From Stentor coeruleus (lineage: Eukaryota > Ciliophora > Heterotrichea > Heterotrichida > Stentoridae): a stretch of DNA of 29,041 nucleotides. The notes beneath the pieces are model-generated. The model was not told where the DNA came from, did not search any database, and was given only the letters and a program-made list of their open reading frames with translations. Positions 8,901-17,163 of the stretch are shown in pieces. A program made the position numbers and the translations under genes. The DNA lies in assembly GCA_001970955.1 (NCBI GenBank), contig MPUH01000931.1:1-29041 (forward strand), in the 5' to 3' direction. Numbering within the stretch: the first letter of the stretch is position 1; the number at the start of each line of letters is the position of its first letter.

Positions 8901-11174
8901 ATGATTATTCGAAGGTATATAAGAAATATAATGGAAAGCTCTACAAAAGACTTGTTTATTCGTTTTGCAGGGCTTTCTGCACAAAAAGCTGATGAGACAT
9001 TAAAGAACCCCCAATTCACTCAAAGACTCCTCGACGTAATCGATTTAGCAAAAAGCAATCCAAGTTTTATCCCAACAGCTGACCAAAGCAAGCTTTTTTA
9101 TAGTTTAGCAAGTATTCAAAAAGCAACAAAACCTCATCAAGAACTTCTGACAAATTACATAATATCAGGACGACTTCCAAGTGTATCACAATTAGAAGCA
9201 GCAGCTGAATATCTTCGTTCTCATACAGAATATATAGTACAAGACTTAGAATCTTTTGCTGGTATCGGTGTTACAGTATCTGAAGATCAATTAAAATCAA
9301 CAATTACTGAACTGATTCATTCTGAAGAGAAAAAAATCAAAGAAATCGGCTGGTCTGATAAAAGCTTAGTAGGGAATCTATTAAAACGTGTAAAAGTAGC
9401 ACACAAATGGGGAAATCCAGTACAAGCTAAAGAGATAATTGAAAAAAAATTAGAAGAGTTAATTGGAGCTAGACCTAGTGATGAAGAAATGAAGAAAAAA
9501 AAACCTACAACGGTATTTGACGAACCAGTTAAAAAAGAAAAACTATCAACTTGTATTGGCAGAGAACTTAAAAGCGCAATGAACTCAGAAGAACTTATGA
9601 AAAAACATTTAAAATTTACTGAAGGTAAGGTCATGACAAGATTTCCACCAGAACCAAATGGATATTTGCATATTGGTCATGCTAAAGCTATGAGATTCAG
9701 TTTTAACATGGCATCAGAAAACAATGGGCATACTTATTTACGTTTTGATGACACAAATCCTGATAAAGAATCTGAAGAGTTTATAGAAAACATAAAAAAA
9801 AATGTTGCTTGGCTTGGATATACCCCATGGAAAATTACCCACGCTTCAGATTATTTTCAAGAAATGTACGATTTAGCTGTAGATCTTATAAAAAGAGGAA
9901 AAGCTTATGTTGATGAACAACCTTGGGCACTTATAAAAGAACAAAGGGCAAACAAAATAGAAAGTCCATATAGGAATACAGGAATTGATGAAAATATAAA
10001 GAAATTCGACAGGATGAGAAAAGGATTTTATGCTGAAGGTGAAGCTTGTTTAAGGATGAAAATTGATATGTCAAACAGTAACCCTTGTATGAGAGATCCT
10101 GTAGCTTATCGAGTAAAATTTACCCCACATCCACATTCAGGAGATTTATGGTGTTTATATCCAACATATGATTTTGAGCATTGTATTGTAGATTCTATTG
10201 AAAATATTACCCATTCTTTATGTACACTTGAATTTGAAATCAGACGTGATTCTTATTATTGGCTTTTAGAAGCACTTGATTTATATAGAGCTTCAGTATG
10301 GGAGTATTCAAGATTAAACATTTCACAGATGGTCATGTCTAAAAGAAAACTTCAGAAACTTGTTGAAGAAAAATATGTTAATGGATGGGATGATCCTAGG
10401 CTTCCAACACTTAATGGACTTAGACGTAGAGGGTATACTGCAGATTCTATAAATGAATTTGTAGATACTGTTGGGGTTACAAGACGTGGAAATGAAAATA
10501 TTATAAATATAAATGTTTTAGAACATTGTATTAGAAAGGAACTTGATGAAAAAGCACCAAGGACAATGGCTGTTGTTGAACCATTACAAGTAAATCTTAT
10601 TAATTTTATTGAAACTAAAGCTTTAGATATACCTTGCTACCCTAAAAACCCTGAAAAACAAAAATATCAAGTTAATGCTAATAAAACAATTTATATTGAA
10701 AAATCAGACTTTTTAGAACAGGATAATCAGAATTTCTTTGGTCTTAGTTTGAATAAAGTGGTTGGGTTGAAGTATTTAGGGTTTAAAGTGAAATGTGTGA
10801 AAGTTAATAAAAATGGTCAAGATATTGAAAGTTTGGATTGTGAGATTGTTGAAGATAATTCTAAGCCTAAAGGGGTTTTACATTGGATTTCAGATGTGGA
10901 TGCTGTTAATTGTGAAGTGAGGATTTATGATTATTTGTTTAAGAGTTTAAACCCTGCGGCTATTGATGAATGGATTAGTGATTTGAATCCTAATTCGCTT
11001 AAGATATTGAAGGGTGCTAAGGTTCATAAAGGATTACTTGGGGCTAATATTGAGGATAGGTTCCAGTTTGAGAGGGTAGGATATTTTGTTGTTGATTGTG
11101 ATTCGAAAGGAGAAAATAAGGTTTTTAATAGAATTGTTACTTTAGTGGAGACTAAGAAAAAGAAGGGTAATTAG
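8901..11174 (+). CDS. QARS1: Cytosolic glutaminyl-tRNA synthetase
   Basis: The protein is 757 aa, ending at TAG, similar in length to animal GlnRS (about 775). It charges tRNA-Gln with glutamine in the cytosol. Residues ~11-200 form the eukaryote-specific N-terminal domain (FAGLSAQKADETLKNPQF, then AAEYLRSH). The class I catalytic core has RFPPEPNGYLHIGHAKAM, with the HIGH motif at 257-260, and the VMSKRKL version of KMSKS at 478-484. FDDTNP, WLGYTP and CTLEFEIRRDSYYWL are typical GlnRS/GluRS signatures, and the SLCTLEFE, WEYSRLN and FQFERVGYF blocks favour GlnRS over GluRS. The C-terminal anticodon-binding beta barrels follow (~560-750). The ATG at 8901 gives ten extra residues (MIIRRYIRNI) before a second ATG at 8931, where homologues would start. 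That short basic-hydrophobic extension could be untranslated or a weak organellar signal. Confidence 0.97.
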   Translation: MIIRRYIRNIMESSTKDLFIRFAGLSAQKADETLKNPQFTQRLLDVIDLAKSNPSFIPTADQSKLFYSLASIQKATKPHQELLTNYIISGRLPSVSQLEAAAEYLRSHTEYIVQDLESFAGIGVTVSEDQLKSTITELIHSEEKKIKEIGWSDKSLVGNLLKRVKVAHKWGNPVQAKEIIEKKLEELIGARPSDEEMKKKKPTTVFDEPVKKEKLSTCIGRELKSAMNSEELMKKHLKFTEGKVMTRFPPEPNGYLHIGHAKAMRFSFNMASENNGHTYLRFDDTNPDKESEEFIENIKKNVAWLGYTPWKITHASDYFQEMYDLAVDLIKRGKAYVDEQPWALIKEQRANKIESPYRNTGIDENIKKFDRMRKGFYAEGEACLRMKIDMSNSNPCMRDPVAYRVKFTPHPHSGDLWCLYPTYDFEHCIVDSIENITHSLCTLEFEIRRDSYYWLLEALDLYRASVWEYSRLNISQMVMSKRKLQKLVEEKYVNGWDDPRLPTLNGLRRRGYTADSINEFVDTVGVTRRGNENIININVLEHCIRKELDEKAPRTMAVVEPLQVNLINFIETKALDIPCYPKNPEKQKYQVNANKTIYIEKSDFLEQDNQNFFGLSLNKVVGLKYLGFKVKCVKVNKNGQDIESLDCEIVEDNSKPKGVLHWISDVDAVNCEVRIYDYLFKSLNPAAIDEWISDLNPNSLKILKGAKVHKGLLGANIEDRFQFERVGYFVVDCDSKGENKVFNRIVTLVETKKKKGN

Positions 11175-12054
11175 TTAGATAAGATTTTAGATTTTAATGA
11201 ATGTTTTGAGGAAGTTTTAGAAAAATAGGCATTTTGAGGTAGTGGGAAAAGTTTAATGGTTTTTTTGTATGGATTTTTTAGGATAGTAGATATTGTTACA
11301 GTTTTACTAAAAAAAATAAAGATATTAATAAGAATTGGGTTTAATTAAAGGTAGAGATAAAATAAACTATAATGTTATATATTTGTTATTAAAAAAACTG
11401 GATATTGCAAAATCGAAATGGAAAATATGCTGGTACTTCAATTTAAAAAACTAAAGTTTATGTTAGGATAAAAAATTATGGTTAAGATAATAATCAGATC
11501 ATTTAGAAAATATTTTAATTCATGTATTTCGGAATAATAAAAGTAGTTATATGAATTATATAAATTAAAAGAAAAAGTATTGAAAAAGTCCTGAGGTATT
11601 TTGAAAAACATTTCTTGATTAAATGGGGCTAAGGGTTTTTTCAAGAATATATATTATTAAACTTTTTACTTTACCCATATATTATATTGTGTGAGATCAT
11701 GAGTTCTATTATGGTTAGTAGGGGATTTTATAATAAGAATTCGAGGATACTGAAATGTGATTAAGATAAAAAATTAAGTAAATTTGTGTAAATTAGTTTA
11801 AATTAGATTTGGATTTTGAGATTTTAATTTTTTGATTTTAGTTTTGTATTAAGATGCAATAATATAGTTTGAGTGATCAAATAATAATATAATAGCATAG
11901 CTAATAATAAGAGACACACAGGTTTGAATTATCATTCGAATTTCATATCTATTTTTTACATTACCAACTTAATTATAAAAATCTTATACTAAACTATAAA
12001 ACCTATTCCCCATCCATATTCATCATTTCCAATATGTGATAAATCAAACTTTCA
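11175..12054. other. Intergenic region, 880 nt
   Basis: No supported gene is present. G-rich sequence follows GlnRS and C-rich sequence (from ~11950) precedes the PP2C gene. A 68-codon minus-strand open frame at 11438-11644 has no ATG at its 5' end and is Phe/Asn/Tyr/Ile-rich, as chance ORFs in such DNA are. No RNA gene is recognised. Confidence 0.45.
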
Positions 12055-13128
12055 ATGGGATCCTGTGCAATCCAAAGGGTAAAACAAAATGCTATAATCA
12101 AATCCTCAACAAAATTTCATACAAAAAAAGAAAATTCCCCATTGACCCCAGATTTGAATCTAAATTTTGAAATTTGTACAACAGAAACTGCGCATTTACA
12201 ACCTTACGTAAATTTTTTTTTTGAAGTAAAAGGTCTTATTCCATCATCTAAAGAAGAACCTTTCTCTGAAAAACCTCTTAAATTCATAGGAAACAAGGCA
12301 AAAGATTTATGCTCAGGGGAAAACATAGGTTTAACATGTCGTAAAGGTTTAAATGATCATATGAACCAAGACAATTTAACTATAGTTTCAAAACCACCTT
12401 ATCTTTTCGCTGGGGTTTTTGATGGACATGGAGATAGTGGCCATATTATTTCAGAACAAGTATGTAGATTTTTACCACAGATATTATTAGAAGATATAGA
12501 AATGAGTGTAGATCCAATCGACTGTATAAAAAATTCATTCGCTAAAACCCAAGATTCTATCAAACGTAAATGCGCAGAAATAAACATAGATTGTGAGTAT
12601 TCAGGATGTACTGCTACTGTTATATTAATTACTCAAAACTCTATGTTTACATGTCATCTTGGAGACTCACGAGCTGTGTTGTTAAAAAAGTATCAAAATA
12701 AACTTATAAGTGTACCTTTAACAACAGATCATAAAGCTTCGGATCCAATAGAAAAATCAAGAATTCTTCGTAATGGTGGGAATATTGGGAAAATTCATGG
12801 GACTGAAATTGAAAGAGTATTTGAAAGTAAGGATTCTAATCAAGGGCTAGCTATTACAAGAGCTTTTGGTGATACTGCGTTTACGAAAATTGGGGTTGTT
12901 AGTGAACCATATGTGAAAGAACATAGAATTACTAGTGATAATGAATTTGTTGTTATTTGCTCTGATGGAGTATGGGAGTTTGTTAAAAACTATGAAGTCG
13001 CTAAGGTGTTGGAGGTTAATAAGAGTGAGATGGCGGCTAATGCACTTGCGAAATTAGCTTGGAATAGGTGGATTGAAGAAACTCAAGATATTGTAGATGA
13101 TATAACTGTGTTGATTATTCCGTTATAA
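12055..13128 (+). CDS. PP2C-family Ser/Thr protein phosphatase, possibly membrane anchored
   Basis: The protein is 357 aa, ending at TAA, and should be a metal-dependent PPM/PP2C phosphatase. Motifs in order are NQDN (104-107), GVFDGHGDSGH (120-130; metal ligands D123 and G124), GCTATV (184-189), HLGDSRAVLL (201-210), LTTDHKASDP (222-231), GLAITRAFGDTAF (264-276), VICSDGVWEF (300-309; D304) and DDITVLIIPL (348-357; D349). All expected metal-binding aspartates are present, so the enzyme should be active. The N-terminus begins MGSCAIQR. Gly2 followed by Ser3-Cys4 suggests N-myristoylation with palmitoylation at Cys4 and membrane anchoring, although position 6 is not Ser/Thr, so this is tentative. 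Residues ~10-85 are a variable extension. The substrate is unknown. Confidence 0.95.
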   Translation: MGSCAIQRVKQNAIIKSSTKFHTKKENSPLTPDLNLNFEICTTETAHLQPYVNFFFEVKGLIPSSKEEPFSEKPLKFIGNKAKDLCSGENIGLTCRKGLNDHMNQDNLTIVSKPPYLFAGVFDGHGDSGHIISEQVCRFLPQILLEDIEMSVDPIDCIKNSFAKTQDSIKRKCAEINIDCEYSGCTATVILITQNSMFTCHLGDSRAVLLKKYQNKLISVPLTTDHKASDPIEKSRILRNGGNIGKIHGTEIERVFESKDSNQGLAITRAFGDTAFTKIGVVSEPYVKEHRITSDNEFVVICSDGVWEFVKNYEVAKVLEVNKSEMAANALAKLAWNRWIEETQDIVDDITVLIIPL

Positions 13129-14210
13129 GAGTTTGGTATTTTAGAGTTTTTTTAATAAAGATGAGGCTTTTTGGAAATGATATATTAGGGTGTTATGCAA
13201 TGGAATGGTTATAGTTCGCTTAGTTTATTATTGTTATTGATTAAGTGAAATTAGTGGGAATTGTTGTGAAGGCTATTTTAAGTATCTTCAACTTATAGGG
13301 TTTAATGATAAAAAAATAGGTATATAGGATTTGATGAATAAAAAGCAAGTATTTGTATTTACAGAGCATATTGATAGTTTTAAAGACCTTGCTGTAACTA
13401 GTGATGATAAGATTTTAGTCTCTGGATCTAAAAATAAAAATATAATTGTTTGGAATTTAGTTAGTAAAAAACAAGAAACTGTGCTTAAAGGTCATAAGGA
13501 TGCTGTAACTTGTGTTAAAATTTCAAAATATTTGTGTCAAGATCTAATGATAAGATTATAATAGTATGGAATTTATTAATAATTTACAAGAAATAGTCTT
13601 TCATAGTTGTTTATCAATGGTAAATTGTATTGAGATAACAAATAATAATCAATATATTATTTCAGGTACGGAACAACATCATTTATCAGTAGTACTGCGA
13701 AAATTTGAACTTGAATAAAAAAAAAAATTTTCTATATTCCAGCATTATAAATATAAAGTCAATAATATTATTTGACAAACAATAATAAGTTTATTATTAT
13801 AGGATCTACTATATGTAATTTTGATTATATATTCTTTTAATCTATGCTATTTTTTTAATGTCTAAATTTTATATTATACAATTGAAGTGTGTAATTTTCG
13901 CCATATACAAATTTATTAATATTCCATAAAATAATCACTACACACTATATATCCAAAAAAAAATTTTATCTAAAAACCAAAATCTTTTTATATACAAACT
14001 CCCATCATTCACTTTTACTTAAAATTAAACCATAAATCTAAGCATCCAAAATCATTCATATGAGTTGCATAAATTTCATCAAACAAGTTAATAATTCCAG
14101 CATTAAAATAATCAACTTTAACACTAAAAAAATCAACCCATTTTCCATTGTCCAGTAAAAGCTTTTTAATTATTTTCTAATTAGCCTCAATTTATTCCCA
14201 CAATCTCCTA
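13129..14210. other. Intergenic region containing a dead WD40 gene
   Basis: Beyond the WD40 relic (13334-13718), nothing is recognised. The sequence just before the relic is G-rich and lacks the C-rich 5' flank seen at live plus-strand genes. From ~13920 to 14210 the plus strand is C-rich, as expected for the 3' flank of the minus-strand kinase. Confidence 0.5.
13334..13718 (+). pseudogene. WD40-repeat pseudogene fragment
   Basis: The ATG at 13334 opens about 1.5 WD40 repeats (DKILVSGSKNKNIIVWNL, then LKGHKDAVTCVKIS). The repeat pattern then jumps to the frame read from 13537 (SRSNDKIIIVWNLL), and again to the frame read from 13584 (QEIVFHS...NNNQYIISGTEQ), ending at TAA 13716-13718. Two frameshifts in under 60 nt, only about three repeats instead of seven, and the absence of a C-rich 5' flank all argue for a decayed fragment. 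Complete WD40 proteins form beta-propellers that scaffold protein complexes. The intact parent is not in the window. Sequencing error at two nearby sites is the less likely alternative. Confidence 0.8.
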
Positions 14211-15395
14211 CTAATCACCACAACTAGCAATCCACGGATGCATCAATGCAGTCTCAGGTGTTAATCTATTTCTATATCTTAAGCACGAGGAAACAAAATC
14301 AACAAACAACCCAGAGCTTCCTTGAAGAACATTTTCAAGACTTTTAACTCTTTTAGTCCTACGAGCAAGCTCACTAAGGTCATCTTTTACATTAGCTAAA
14401 TAACGTTCATCAGGTGGGCCAATAAGTTCAACAATTTTTATAATTTGATTTTTATAGTCTTTACCTTGAAGCAATGGATATCCTAAAAATAGTTCAGCAC
14501 ATAAGCATCCTAAAGACCACATATCAATATTTTTATCACAAATTAGTTCAAAAAGTACTTCTGGTGCTCTATAATATCTGCTTTGCATATAACCTTTAAC
14601 ATATCCTTCATCTTCAAAGCTACAGCCGAAATCTCCAAGTTTGATTAAGTAGTTTTTTAAGTCTATGAGAAAAATGTTCTCAGGCTTTATATCGCTATGG
14701 ACTATATTTGCAGAACTAAGGACATAAAGTGCTTGTAAAAGCTGTTTGGTTATAGTCCAGATGTTTTGTAAGGAAAAACCATTGAAATCTGTGCTCTCAA
14801 GTAATTGAAAAAGGCTCATTCCTAGTAATTCGATGATAATGCATTTGTGTTTTTCATAAAAAAAACTGCATAGGACATCAGGGAAATAATCGGACTCGCT
14901 AAGCTTCCTAAGAAACCCAACCTCATTTTCTCCAGCTTTTGAAGCTAGTTTGGTCCCTTTCATGAACTTTAAAGCAAAATACTTTTTAGATTTTAAGTCG
15001 ATAACTTTGAACACTGTGCAATACCCACCTTCGGCAATTTTTTCTAGAACCAAATAACGTTCTTCCAAAACTTGTCCTAATAATGTATCTTTTTTCAGTT
15101 TGTCACTCACAAAAGTATGACAAACCGCTGCTGAATTATTAGATTTCTTATGATGAGGCTGATGTTTTTTAAGTCCTTTACACAAAGGTGTATTTAAAGG
15201 CATTTCACATACCATAGACCCTCTACGCTTTGGTGTTACCAACTCACTTATAATACTTTTTTTTCTCTTCGGACTCCCATAAACAACTGTTGATTCCCTT
15301 AGAATCTCTGATAAAGTTTTCCTATTCATAGCCTTAGCCTTATGTTTCAATATCAAAGCATTTTTCCTAAGATCATCACTTTGATTGTTTTGCAT
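14211..15395 (-). CDS. DYRK/HIPK-like CMGC protein kinase
   Basis: The protein is 394 aa, ATG at 15395 to TAG. Residues 1-105 are a basic, Ser/Thr-rich extension (GSPKRKKSII, VTPKRRGSM). The kinase domain runs from ~114 to 391: glycine loop IAEGGYCTVFKV (120-131), Lys143 in ALKFMK, Glu158 in the C helix, catalytic IVHSDIKPEN (231-240; D235, N240), DFG at 255-257, then YMQSRYYRAPEV (269-280), DMWSLGC (291-297) and a CMGC insert around LIGPPDERY. The HxD motif with Ser in place of Arg and the YMQSRYYRAPE activation segment are DYRK/HIPK hallmarks. Tyr269 matches the tyrosine these kinases autophosphorylate during maturation. Catalytic residues are intact, so activity is expected. Its start lies 22 nt after the stop of the upstream coiled-coil gene. 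DYRK versus HIPK versus a ciliate-specific subfamily cannot be settled here. Confidence 0.93.
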   Translation of the reverse strand: MQNNQSDDLRKNALILKHKAKAMNRKTLSEILRESTVVYGSPKRKKSIISELVTPKRRGSMVCEMPLNTPLCKGLKKHQPHHKKSNNSAAVCHTFVSDKLKKDTLLGQVLEERYLVLEKIAEGGYCTVFKVIDLKSKKYFALKFMKGTKLASKAGENEVGFLRKLSESDYFPDVLCSFFYEKHKCIIIELLGMSLFQLLESTDFNGFSLQNIWTITKQLLQALYVLSSANIVHSDIKPENIFLIDLKNYLIKLGDFGCSFEDEGYVKGYMQSRYYRAPEVLFELICDKNIDMWSLGCLCAELFLGYPLLQGKDYKNQIIKIVELIGPPDERYLANVKDDLSELARRTKRVKSLENVLQGSSGLFVDFVSSCLRYRNRLTPETALMHPWIASCGD

Positions 15396-15417
15396 TTTTA
15401 TACGATTAATTATTTAG

Positions 15418-16008
15418 CTACACATGAGAATTTTGATGTAGTCTCAAAGAATCAAGCGACATTTCTCTCTCTTGAAGCTTATTTTCCCACTGGAGTTTTT
15501 TTTTAATATAGCTATTCTCAATAAACATAACCCTTTTATCTTGTTTAAACATGTTTTCTTGTTTTCTTTTTTCGACTACAATATCTTGATTAAGTCGAAA
15601 TCTTTCTTTACCTCTTTTTATATCATCTTGTTTACGTTTAACTTCATCTTCTTTAATTTTGTTTCTAGCTTCTCTTAATGCATTGAACTCTTCTTCTCTC
15701 CATTTCCGTTCTTCGTATTTTTTTTGTTTTTCTTGGATTTCCTGGTTTTCTTTATGGCTTTTGTTAAGATTTAAGTCAAAACGCCAGTCGTATATGTCTT
15801 TTTGTTTGTATTCAGCTTCAGCAATTCTTCGAGGGGTTAAGGCTGTTAGGATTTTGATATCAGCTAATTGTGGGGCGATGTTTAAAGCTAATATATTAGA
15901 GACTGACTTTTTGTGTTTAGGAATAATTCGAGCTGTTTGCTGAGTTGTTGAAGTTGTCAAGTTCCCACGTGGAGTTAAAAAGTTTTCGGTAAATAACTTA
16001 ACGTTCAT
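15418..16008 (-). CDS. Charged coiled-coil protein upstream of the kinase gene
   Basis: The protein is 196 aa, ATG at 16008 to TAG. Residues 1-75 contain Ser/Thr-Pro sites (FLTPRGN, LTPRRI) that a proline-directed kinase could phosphorylate. Residues ~75-185 are dominated by Lys, Arg, Glu and Gln (KKYEERKWREEEFNALREA, for example) and are predicted to form a long charged helix or coiled coil. No domain or orthologue is recognised. The stop lies only 22 nt before the start of the DYRK-like kinase on the same strand, in a different frame. The C-rich 5' flank appears upstream of this gene and the G-rich 3' flank only after the kinase. Joint transcription, and a functional link with the kinase, are inferences. 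Confidence 0.75.
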   Translation of the reverse strand: MNVKLFTENFLTPRGNLTTSTTQQTARIIPKHKKSVSNILALNIAPQLADIKILTALTPRRIAEAEYKQKDIYDWRFDLNLNKSHKENQEIQEKQKKYEERKWREEEFNALREARNKIKEDEVKRKQDDIKRGKERFRLNQDIVVEKRKQENMFKQDKRVMFIENSYIKKKLQWENKLQEREMSLDSLRLHQNSHV

Positions 16009-17163
16009 AAGATTAACGAATATATAACGATCTAATATGGAAAATTATTGGATTTAGAATGTGCTGATATTTAGGATGATAGATGCAAGTAGGGGTGGTT
16101 GAAGTTTAAGGATGTAGATAATGAGTTTATGATTAAGATTTAGAGAGAGAAGATGTAGGATAGGAATTTAAATTTATTACATTTAATTATGATATTTAGG
16201 GAATATTTCATGAAAATTAGTTTGATGCTTAGCTTAGGGGTAGAATAGTTTTCTTAATAAAATACCTTGGAAATATATTTTGAGTATAAACAACTTGGTT
16301 TAAAAAATTGTAATTTTTTTTATAGTAATTTAGATAAACTTCTACGACATAAATTATATAATTTTTTATTATCATCACTATTTCTAGTCACGATAATCAT
16401 ATTGCATTTACTTATTTCTCCATAATCCTAAAGGAAAATTTTATTAACAAGTCCAATCTTTTATCTTCAAAATCTTTAATAATATATGATTATAGCACTT
16501 ATTATTTTATATTATAAGGCCTGAAAAAACATTTTTTTACTAATAATCATAGTATCTGATATCTGTTTATTAAACTTAACAATTCTCTTGCTCTGTGCAT
16601 TTATAATCATAAATTTTCAATTGGATTATTAGCACAAGTTTTTATTATTATCTTCATAGGGAAAAAAACCAAATTAAATCAAAGAAAGATTATTTTTTTG
16701 AACAATAAGCAACAATATCTGATATAAACTGCATTGTTTCAAGTAAGGGAGCTTTTTGAGTTTCAGATATTTTTATATATGATGATACAATAAAATTCAC
16801 TCTAATAATTTTCTTCCCATTTTGATAAATATTTTGTATTCTCTTATGTTAAATCTCTATTATTTTAGGATTTTTAAGAACTTTTTTTGATGAGTTAAAG
16901 TCCTTCAAATAGTAACTAAATCATCTAATACAAAAACCCAAAAAAATCAAACCTAAACCTATAATCCTCCATATCTAAAAATCTTCTAACACCTAATCTC
17001 TATTCTAAAACCTATACAATAAAATCCTACAAAATCATCCTAAACCCAAAATCGAAATCCTCCATAACCTTTCCATTTATCTTACAATACCAAAACGAAG
17101 CTGCAAAACAAATGGGGGCTTTTAATAGTAAACCCAAAAAGATTTATCGTATTAATCTAAATT
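16009..17163. other. Divergent intergenic region, 1155 nt
   Basis: The region separates the minus-strand coiled-coil gene from the plus-strand PHD gene. Its left part is G-rich on the plus strand (C-rich on the coding strand of the minus gene). Its last ~250 nt are C/A-rich on the plus strand (5' flank of the PHD gene). A minus-strand coding relic lies at 16690-16920. An ATG at 17112 opens a 27-codon frame that overlaps the PHD start out of frame. No RNA gene is seen. Confidence 0.5.
16690..16920 (-). pseudogene. Decayed coding relic of unknown family
   Basis: On the minus strand, one frame reads as protein for 77 codons with only one internal stop (a TAA after IIEI). It includes RVNFIVSSYIKISETQ and APLLETMQFISDIVAYC and ends at TAA 16690-16692. 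It is preceded by an in-frame TGA and has no usable start codon. No 15- or 16-nt GT...AG segment would remove the internal TAA. The ordered mix of charged and hydrophobic residues is unlike chance A+T-rich translation, so a dead gene end is likely. The family is not recognised. Confidence 0.4.

Noticed and set aside
11438..11644. 68-codon minus-strand open frame
   Set aside because: It has no ATG at its 5' end (TTG), is dominated by Phe, Asn, Tyr and Ile as expected by chance, and matches no family.
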